Assembly: GCA_005883655.1 (NCBI GenBank)
Contig: VBDA01000166.1
Location: 1 to 5,501, forward strand
Source: Betaproteobacteria bacterium
GTDB taxonomy: Bacteria; Pseudomonadota; Gammaproteobacteria; Burkholderiales; Casimicrobiaceae
DNA: 5,501 nt
Direction: 5' to 3'
The notes under the pieces are model-generated. The model saw only the letters and a program-made list of their open reading frames with translations. It was not told the origin of the DNA and did no database searches. The position numbers and the translations under genes were made by a program. This document shows, piece by piece, positions 1-4,295 of this stretch. Numbering within the stretch: the first letter of the stretch is position 1; each line of letters starts with the position of its first letter.

Positions 1-1467
1 GAGAGACTCCACGCCCCAGTTCGTGCAATTATTCGGCGGGGGATTGCACATAACGCCCGAGTCCGTATTGACGTAGCCCTTGAAGCCCATGTACCCGCGC
101 AGCAGTGTCGTGATCAAGGTCTTGTTGAATGCGGCGCCCACCTGCTCGAACTGCTGCGTTGGCGACTGCCACCAATCGCTCGGAAGCTGCACACTACTGA
201 GACTGTTCGAAGGTATCGGGTAGTACGACATCACGGCGCTGGTGCCGGCGTCCACCGCAGCCTGGAACGGCACGATGTGGTAGGCGAACAGGCTGCCCGG
301 TGTGGGATACGCAGTGAACTTTCCCTCGGGGTTGTGTGCGTCGAGTCCGTTGGGCTGCGGTCCGTGACCCGGAAAGTGCTTGATGGTCTGGGCAATCGAA
401 TCGGGACCGAGCTGCTGTCCTTGGAACCCAAGCACTATGCTGCGTGTAATAGACGCGTTGAGCTGCGGGCCCTCGCCGAAGGTGGTCCGGTTCCGTGTCC
501 AGCGCGGCTCAGTCGCGACATCGACCTGGTAACCATAGTTTTTACGGATGCCGGTCGCACGCCATTCGGCGCGTGCGATCTCCGCGAAATCCTTGATGAG
601 CTGCGGATCGTTGGTCGCGGCCATGCCGAGTGTGCCTGGCCAAACGGAGAACAGCCCGGTGCCGCCGCCCGGCTCGAACACCGCGTTGCCACCGCCCAGA
701 TTGTTGAGCGGATTGGAGTTGAACACCAACGGAATGCCAAGTCGCGTCCCTTCTGCCACCTTCTGCCAATCATTCAGCGATGAAGCAGCCGCACCGGCGG
801 TTGCGAACCCGCCACGCAGGGTAAGGTAGCGGATCTGCTGATTTTGGATGATATTGAGGTTCCCGGTCTGGCTGAAAGACACGATGTGCATCAGTCCGAC
901 CTTTTCCGCCAATGTCATTCGCGACAGAAGGTCCTCGACCCGCTGCGCTACTGGCAGGCGCCAATCCTCGTACGGGTCGAGCTGGCCGTTGCCATTCAAA
1001 TCCTTGAACAAGTTCCCGGCGATCGTCATGGTAGGCTTGACCGTCGCGTTCACGGTGGTTGCCTTCAGCACGCGAGCCGTCCCATGCGCGATCATCGTGC
1101 TCGACACGCCATTGCATTGCAAAGTCCCTGTGACGATACCGTTCACCGAATCGAATGCCGGCAAAACCGCCGACAAGTCACTCTTGTTGAACGCCGCTTT
1201 GAAGAAATGTCCGTCAGTCCCCACGAACATCGGCGTGGCCGGACCGATGTGCAGGTTATTCAGCGTGCACCCAGCAAGATCGCCGCTCGTCGCGGTAAGC
1301 GTCACCGTAACGGTGCCTGGCGAGCGTAGATCGATGGTGTCAGGGAAGAACCGAGCCTGCACCGCCGGTAATGATTGCGCCGCGGCGAAAGGCGTCGCGA
1401 GCACTATTGCCAGTAACACGAATACACCCCGAGCTCGAGCTGAATACCAACCGTACAATCCGTTCAT
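1..1467 (-). CDS. Secreted glycoside hydrolase family 3 (beta-glucosidase-like), 3' end beyond window
   Basis: Open for 489 codons from ATG 1467-1465 to the left edge; C-terminal part missing. The start is set by a strong ribosome site (AGGAGGAG at 1480-1473). Residues 1-30 look like a Sec signal peptide: Arg-containing N-region, hydrophobic VFVLLAIVL core, AAA-QS cleavage site. Residues ~35-145 form a beta-rich, Ig-like region with two cysteines (C67, C118) that could pair after export. Residues 154-169, FKDLNGNGQLDPYEDW, hold an EF-hand/dockerin-like calcium loop (D156, N158, N160, E167). The GH3 barrel follows: ERMTLAEK-like RMTLAEKVG, TEPRWTR (319-325), FGEGP (330-334), KHFPGHG (363-369) and GFKGYVNTDSG, in which D469 (61-63) matches the GH3 catalytic nucleophile. 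The family removes non-reducing terminal sugars, commonly beta-glucosides or xylosides, from oligosaccharides. Export suggests a periplasmic or extracellular role. Family is certain; substrate is unknown. Confidence 0.93.
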   Translation of the reverse strand, partial: MNGLYGWYSARARGVFVLLAIVLATPFAAAQSLPAVQARFFPDTIDLRSPGTVTVTLTATSGDLAGCTLNNLHIGPATPMFVGTDGHFFKAAFNKSDLSAVLPAFDSVNGIVTGTLQCNGVSSTMIAHGTARVLKATTVNATVKPTMTIAGNLFKDLNGNGQLDPYEDWRLPVAQRVEDLLSRMTLAEKVGLMHIVSFSQTGNLNIIQNQQIRYLTLRGGFATAGAAASSLNDWQKVAEGTRLGIPLVFNSNPLNNLGGGNAVFEPGGGTGLFSVWPGTLGMAATNDPQLIKDFAEIARAEWRATGIRKNYGYQVDVATEPRWTRNRTTFGEGPQLNASITRSIVLGFQGQQLGPDSIAQTIKHFPGHGPQPNGLDAHNPEGKFTAYPTPGSLFAYHIVPFQAAVDAGTSAVMSYYPIPSNSLSSVQLPSDWWQSPTQQFEQVGAAFNKTLITTLLRGYMGFKGYVNTDSGVMCNPPPNNCTNWGVESL

Positions 1468-1472
1468 AAATA

Positions 1473-1480
1473 CTCCTCCT
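1473..1480 (-). promoter_or_regulatory. Ribosome binding site of the GH3 gene
   Basis: AGGAGGAG on the minus strand, five bases before ATG 1467. It is a near-perfect anti-16S match and fixes the GH3 start codon. A 10-bp palindrome, GCAAGCTTGC (1487-1496), lies just upstream of it in the leader. Confidence 0.85.
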
Positions 1481-1605
1481 AATATGGCAAGCTTGCGATT
1501 AGACCCGCCGTGACGGGCACCCGTACCTACAACTGCAACAACATGAATGATCGATAACAAACTACATGAATCCTGCAGCGCATTCGGCCACCACATTCGC
1601 AACTC

Positions 1606-1634
1606 GCTCTAGCGTCACAGCCGCGCGTTAGAGC
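1606..1634. repeat. Inverted repeat spanning the stop codon of the second LuxR-HTH gene
   Basis: GCTCTA (1606-1611) pairs with TAGAGC (1629-1634), and the arms extend to 9 bp if one G.U pair is allowed on the plus-strand RNA. The right arm contains the TAA stop of the mini-LuxR gene ending at 1628. There is no T-tract on either side, so it is at best a weak terminator or transcript-stabilising hairpin between that gene and the GH3 gene. Confidence 0.25.
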
Positions 1635-1828
1635 AACCCCAACGCTCGCGCCTTCGCCACCGCGGCCGTGCGATTGCGTACATCGAGCTTCCCAAAAATC
1701 CGGTGCAGATGGCCCTTTGTGGTCCCTACCGTGATCGACAGCTGATCTGCGATCTCCTGATTGCTGCACCCGCGACTCACTTTCTGAAGAATTTCCGTTT
1801 CTCTCGCGGTAAGTAATTCGTGGTGCAC
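1628..1828 (-). CDS. Single-domain LuxR/GerE-type HTH regulator (copy 2)
   Basis: A 66-residue protein that is almost exactly one LuxR-type DNA-binding domain. It begins LLTARETEIL (helix 1), continues SNQEIADQLSITVGTTKGHL (the helix-turn-helix) and ends KLDVRNRTAAVAKARALGLL, the usual C-terminus of LuxR/NarL/MalT-type regulators. No receiver, acyl-homoserine-lactone or ATPase domain precedes it. The start is GTG 1828-1826; the frame opens only at 1879, with no ATG, so a large lost N-terminus is not visible. The ribosome site is weak. Stand-alone domains of this size are known, for example GerE of Bacillus at about 74 residues. It lies 195 bp after a homologous mini-regulator and 160 bp before the GH3 gene, all on one strand, so it may act on the GH3 promoter (inference). 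It could instead be a remnant of a larger LuxR gene, but the domain is intact. Confidence 0.8.
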   Translation of the reverse strand: MHHELLTARETEILQKVSRGCSNQEIADQLSITVGTTKGHLHRIFGKLDVRNRTAAVAKARALGLL

Positions 1829-2023
1829 GATGGCGGACTCACACTTTTGCCGAAATCGGGGCGTGTGGTTTGCCGATAGCTACGTGCATGCAATGTGCTT
1901 CCCGAGGGCCGAGCAATAAGGTCCGGCATCCTGCACAAATTGAACAATGTGAATAATCGTTGGATCAACATAACGTTCGAAGGCACCTTAGATGCTTGCC
2001 TTGATGCCGTCATCTATCCAAAG

Positions 2024-2257
2024 TTACGTTCGCGCGCTTGTGCCGAAGATTTGGTGCTCGCGCGCCTTATGGGTGGCCTGCATGCGATTGCGCACTTGGA
2101 GCTTTTCGTACACTCGATGGAGGTGACATTTCACTGTACCCACGGAGATCGAAAGCGTTGCCGCGATTTCGCGGTTCGAAAGGCCGTTATCGACAAGGCC
2201 CAGCACGTCAGCTTCGGTCCTTGTCAGGGCATCTACTCCAGCAGTAAACCAACTCAT
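2024..2257 (-). CDS. Single-domain LuxR/GerE-type HTH regulator (copy 1)
   Basis: A 77-residue protein starting MSWFTAGVDALTRTEADVL, with helix-turn-helix SNREIAATLSISVGTVKCHL and dimer-helix region KLQVRNRMQATHKARE. It is a bare LuxR/GerE DNA-binding domain plus about ten extra residues at each end. ATG 2257-2255 is preferred because GGAGG lies five bases upstream. A TTG at 2314 would add 19 residues but has no ribosome site and falls early in the leader. By eye about 32 of 62 aligned residues are identical to the downstream mini-LuxR protein, so the two look like diverged duplicates. It is the first gene after the LacI-operator-controlled promoter (2342-2370) and so is very likely repressed by the adjacent LacI-family protein. 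DNA-binding role is well supported; the target and any signal are unknown. Confidence 0.85.
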   Translation of the reverse strand: MSWFTAGVDALTRTEADVLGLVDNGLSNREIAATLSISVGTVKCHLHRVYEKLQVRNRMQATHKAREHQIFGTSART

Positions 2258-2320
2258 CTGCTCCTCCAGCTTTAGGTCTCCCGCGAGACATCCATCCCAC
2301 ACGTTTTGGTTCAAGCATAG

Positions 2321-2336
2321 ATGGTAGCGCTACCAT
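2321..2336. promoter_or_regulatory. LacI-family operator, proximal copy (perfect 16-bp palindrome)
   Basis: ATGGTAGCGCTACCAT, a perfect palindrome with the central CG typical of LacI/GalR-family operators. It covers the expected transcription start (about 2335) of the leftward promoter. An identical copy lies 21 bp away at 2342-2357, about two helical turns, which places two repressor dimers on the same face of the DNA. The obvious binder is the LacI-family protein encoded next door, but this is inferred. Confidence 0.85.
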
Positions 2337-2341
2337 TTCTT

Positions 2342-2357
2342 ATGGTAGCGCTACCAT
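2342..2357. promoter_or_regulatory. LacI-family operator, distal copy overlapping the -10
   Basis: A second exact copy of ATGGTAGCGCTACCAT. Its left arm, read on the minus strand as TACCAT, is also the proposed -10 hexamer, so repressor binding here would directly block RNA polymerase. Confidence 0.85.
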
Positions 2358-2370
2358 TTTCGCTTGTCAA
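2342..2370 (-). promoter_or_regulatory. Leftward sigma70-like promoter of the mini-LuxR unit
   Basis: The -35 TTGACA (2370-2365) is a perfect consensus. A 17-bp spacer leads to -10 TACCAT (2347-2342), 4 of 6 to consensus. The expected start is about 2335, giving a leader of roughly 80 bases to ATG 2257. The element is preceded by GCCCCCCA, and the 11-mer GCCCCCCATTG is shared exactly with the promoter in front of the LacI-type gene. Both operators overlap this promoter. Confidence 0.65.
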
Positions 2371-2405
2371 TGGGGGGCGCAAAATATTTTTGTTGGGGCA
2401 AACCC

Positions 2406-3470
2406 TTATGCGCTTGCGCGCTTGACGATCGAGAACCCGACATCGACTATCGGTTCCGCCACCGATCGACCTTGTGCCCGATCGATGATGCACCGCGCGG
2501 CCAGACGGCCGATAGCCGGGCCGTCGACATTGACAGTTGTCAGTGCTGGGACAGTATCCGCCGCGAAGTTTAGATCCCCGTAACCCACTACGGCGATTCT
2601 TTCCGGCACCGGGATCCCACGAGCCTGCGCCTCGATCATTACGCCCAGCGCGAGCATGTCAGAACTGCAGACGACTGCGTCGATCCCGGGATGGCGCGCA
2701 AGCAAGTCAGTCAATCCTTTACGGCCACTGCCCAGCGTTCCTGGCGCAGCGGCAACGAACATCGGAACCGCCGGGGCCAAAGTATTCGCGATTCCGAGCC
2801 GCGTGGCGGCAGCGGCCAAGCCTTTTGCGCGACGCCTGGCGCGCTCGTCGGCTGCCGTGATGACCGCTATACGAATCCGTTTTTTGCCATGGAGGTATTC
2901 GGCGACGGCCTCGCCGATATGTTCGTGGGAGAAACCCACCAGCATATCGATGGGCGTCGGAGTCAGATCCCAGGTTTCGACCACTGGGATATCGGCCTCG
3001 ATCAGGCGGCGCCGGCCGCTGGGCGAGTGCATGATGCCCGTCAGCACGATACCGTCCGGACGGCGGGCGATCATGGTGTTGATCAACTCGTCTTCGCGCG
3101 CTCCGCCGTACCCGGTTTGGCCAAAGGTCACATGATAGCCGGCACCCGAGAAAGTTTCGGTCAGCGCCTCCCACGTGGCCTGGAAAACGGGGGAAGCGAT
3201 AGTCGGCACTAAGGCTGCAATCAAATGGCTGCGACTCGACGCCAATCCACCGGCAAGCATGTTGGGTACGTAGCCAGTCCGGTTGATCGCCTCGCGCACC
3301 CGCCGCGATGTTTCGGCGGCGACGGAATCCGGAGCGTTCAGTACGCGAGACACCGTGATAGGCGCGACACCAGCTAGCTTGGCAACATCCGTTATCCGGA
3401 CCTTGCCGGTGCCGCGGCGGCCACGCCGGCCTTCTGCGTGGGCTGGGGGTAACGCACGTATGTCGTCCAA
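2406..3470 (-). CDS. LacI/GntR-family transcriptional repressor
   Basis: A 354-residue protein of usual LacI-family length. After a basic leader (RGRRG), VRITDVAKLAGVAPITVSRV is the N-terminal helix-turn-helix (about residues 24-43). GYVPNMLAGGLASSRS is the hinge, whose Leu (about 76) matches the minor-groove intercalating leucine. The rest is a periplasmic-binding-protein-like effector and dimer domain ending GFSIVKRASA. Stretches such as PVVETWDLTPTPIDMLVGFS resemble gluconate repressors of the GntR type within the LacI family, so a sugar-acid ligand is plausible but unproven. TTG 3470 is chosen because AAGGAG sits eight bases upstream (3484-3479). ATG 3506 and TTG 3533 are in frame but lack ribosome sites and lie inside the predicted promoter/operator. 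An operator in front implies autoregulation, and the double operator just past its 3' end implies control of the mini-LuxR genes. The alternative start at 3506 would add 12 residues. Confidence 0.93.
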   Translation of the reverse strand: MDDIRALPPAHAEGRRGRRGTGKVRITDVAKLAGVAPITVSRVLNAPDSVAAETSRRVREAINRTGYVPNMLAGGLASSRSHLIAALVPTIASPVFQATWEALTETFSGAGYHVTFGQTGYGGAREDELINTMIARRPDGIVLTGIMHSPSGRRRLIEADIPVVETWDLTPTPIDMLVGFSHEHIGEAVAEYLHGKKRIRIAVITAADERARRRAKGLAAAATRLGIANTLAPAVPMFVAAAPGTLGSGRKGLTDLLARHPGIDAVVCSSDMLALGVMIEAQARGIPVPERIAVVGYGDLNFAADTVPALTTVNVDGPAIGRLAARCIIDRAQGRSVAEPIVDVGFSIVKRASA

Positions 3471-3478
3471 GATTTCGA

Positions 3479-3484
3479 CTCCTT
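3479..3484 (-). promoter_or_regulatory. Ribosome binding site deciding the LacI-type start
   Basis: AAGGAG on the minus strand, followed by eight bases and TTG (3470-3468). It is the only good ribosome site near any in-frame start of this gene. Confidence 0.55.
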
Positions 3485-3504
3485 GACCGCGGGTTTTCCC
3501 GATC

Positions 3505-3520
3505 ATGGTAGCGCTTTCAA
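3505..3520. promoter_or_regulatory. LacI-family operator (degenerate copy) before the repressor gene
   Basis: On the minus strand TTGAAAGCGCTACCAT: one half is identical to the perfect 16-mer at 2321 and 2342, and the other half matches at 5 of 8 positions. It overlaps the proposed -10 of the repressor's own promoter, the usual arrangement for autorepression. Being imperfect and single, it should bind more weakly than the double site. Confidence 0.7.
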
Positions 3521-3533
3521 AAGCAAATGCCAA
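3505..3533 (-). promoter_or_regulatory. Promoter of the LacI-type repressor gene
   Basis: -35 TTGGCA (3533-3528), 17-bp spacer, -10 TACCAT (3510-3505). The geometry is the same as in the promoter at 2342-2370, and the same GCCCCCCATTG 11-mer leads into and overlaps the -35. The expected start is near 3498, downstream of the in-frame ATG at 3506, which supports translation from TTG 3470. Confidence 0.55.
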
Positions 3534-3813
3534 TGGGGGGCTATGCGTGTTGGGATACGCCCGCAGTCCAACGTCTTGGGGGATGAAAACGACCGCGCGC
3601 TTGTGACGTCAAGGGCTTGACTACGCCTCGGGCTGCCTGCAAAGAGCATTGCGCGCAGCGAGGCCTTCAATGCGCTACTGCTGCCAACGACTCCACCAGC
3701 AACGCGGGGCGCGAAAAGCGCAGCGCTCTTTTTCAAAGGGCTTCAGCCTCGCGCGGTCAAGGGCGCGGTCAGCTGACATCGCAATCCGGCTTGCCCAGCA
3801 TTAAGTACAGCTG
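3534..3813. other. Non-coding stretch upstream of the repressor gene, with small dyads
   Basis: No convincing gene on either strand. It holds several short symmetric sites: GTCAAGGGCTTGAC (3608-3621, 6-bp arms), GTCAGCTGAC (3768-3777, perfect palindrome), and AAAAGCGCAGCGCTCTTTTT (3714-3733). The motif GTCAAGGGC recurs near 3757. None is recognised as a known regulator site. Confidence 0.4.
3714..3733 (+). terminator. Weak candidate hairpin with T-tract
   Basis: AGCG-CAG-CGCT gives a 4-bp stem with a 3-base loop, flanked by AAAA on the left and CTTTTT on the right. The A and T runs can extend the stem in part. No plus-strand gene precedes it; on the minus strand it could stop read-through coming from garD. 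The stem is short, so confidence is low. Confidence 0.2.
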
Positions 3814-3836
3814 ATGGCTCGTATCAGAACATACGA

Positions 3837-3866
3837 TTGGAGGTGCGGCGGGGGACTCCCTATTAT
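3837..3866 (+). promoter_or_regulatory. Candidate promoter of the 80-residue protein gene
   Basis: -10 TATTAT (3861-3866, 5 of 6) with a poor -35 TTGGAG (3837-3842) at 18 bp. Transcription would begin near 3873, leaving a leader of about 55 bases to ATG 3928. No LacI-type operator is seen here. Confidence 0.3.
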
Positions 3867-3927
3867 TTGTCATTGTTGCAGTGCGTCATATTTCACTATC
3901 ACTACGTTGCTACTGAAGGAACACCCT

Positions 3928-4170
3928 ATGGAACGAATCAAACTGGACTATAAACCTCTGAGAGCAGCCGTCGCACGACGCGACCGAGCACATGTAGAAG
4001 TCGAGGCGCGGAAACTGCGCGACCAGCACCTCGCGAACCTTGTGATTCATGGGGCCAGTGACGTCTGGTCAGTCATCATGCTAGTAGGACGCCAAGTCCT
4101 GGCTTGGAGCAAACATCGCTATGAGGCTGCCCCCAAGGTTAGCCGGCTGTTTAATTTCATCCGTATGTAA
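3928..4170 (+). CDS. Small protein of unknown function, 80 residues
   Basis: ATG 3928 is chosen because AAGGA (3916-3920) lies seven bases upstream; the frame is open further 5' but without another good ribosome site. The product is basic and probably mostly helical. Residues 12-34 are strongly charged (RAAVARRDR, VEVEARKLRDQ), residues 46-60 form an amphipathic or hydrophobic patch (VWSVIMLVGRQVLAW) too short and too polar for a clear membrane span, and the basic tail ends LFNFIRM. There are no cysteines, signal peptide or recognised motif. It is the only plus-strand gene, converges on garD, and is separated from the repressor gene by about 390 bases, so it is probably transcribed on its own. 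The distinct composition and clear start make it more likely real than not; I do not recognise the family. Confidence 0.65.
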   Translation: MERIKLDYKPLRAAVARRDRAHVEVEARKLRDQHLANLVIHGASDVWSVIMLVGRQVLAWSKHRYEAAPKVSRLFNFIRM

Positions 4171-4172
4171 TC

Positions 4173-4188
4173 GGAACGCAGGCGTTCC
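4173..4188. terminator. Perfect hairpin right after the 80-residue protein gene
   Basis: GGAACGCAGGCGTTCC: 6-bp arms (7 at most) around CAGG, starting two bases after the TAA stop at 4168-4170. No T-tract follows, so a classical intrinsic terminator is not shown. Position and symmetry suggest transcript-end protection or a weak, possibly two-way, terminator. Confidence 0.35.
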
Positions 4189-4204
4189 TATCGCACAAAG
4201 GGTA

Positions 4205-4287
4205 GGGCTTGAAACCGGCAAGGGGCCCGCAAGCCCATCCTTGAGACTGGGGCATCAGCAAGCTCTGACATCGCAGTTGTGCGGGCC
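4205..4287. repeat. Overlapping inverted repeats downstream of garD
   Basis: Two dyads share bases. GGGCTTG (4205-4211) pairs with CAAGCCC (4230-4236), and GGCCCGCA (4224-4231) pairs with TGCGGGCC (4280-4287). The right arm of the first overlaps the left arm of the second, so the two stems exclude each other. Inside the larger one, the garD-strand RNA can also form TCAG/CTGA and GCCC/GGGC stems. It lies within 10 bases of the garD stop and may be the 3' end structure of that mRNA. There is no U-tract. Confidence 0.35.
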
Positions 4288-4295
4288 GGACCTCC

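Noticed and set aside
277..783. 168-codon open frame on the plus strand
   Set aside because: It mirrors the codons of the GH3 gene in the same triplet register on the opposite strand, has no ribosome site, and its product has no recognisable motif, whereas the minus strand encodes clear GH3 motifs.
848..1513. 221-codon open frame on the plus strand
   Set aside because: Antisense to the GH3 signal peptide and N-domain; low-complexity product typical of a GC-rich shadow frame.
1777..2013. 78-codon minus-strand frame between the two mini-LuxR genes
   Set aside because: Its end overlaps the second mini-LuxR gene in another frame and it shows no domain. The overlapped HTH frame is clearly the coding one.
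1895..2275. 126-codon plus-strand frame
   Set aside because: Antisense to the first mini-LuxR gene, no ribosome site, no motif.
2656..3212. Overlapping plus-strand frames of 159 and 173 codons
   Set aside because: Both are antisense to the LacI-type gene, whose domains are unmistakable.
3503..3736. 77-codon minus-strand frame starting (TTG) MKKSAALFAP
   Set aside because: It resembles a signal-like start but uses TTG without a ribosome site, runs through the repressor promoter and operator, and has no recognisable family.
4190..4290. Possible tRNA on the minus strand (GGTTTCAAGCC resembles a T-arm)
   Set aside because: No matching acceptor, D-arm and anticodon-arm set could be assembled around it; the bases are better explained by the GGGCTTG/CAAGCCC repeat.
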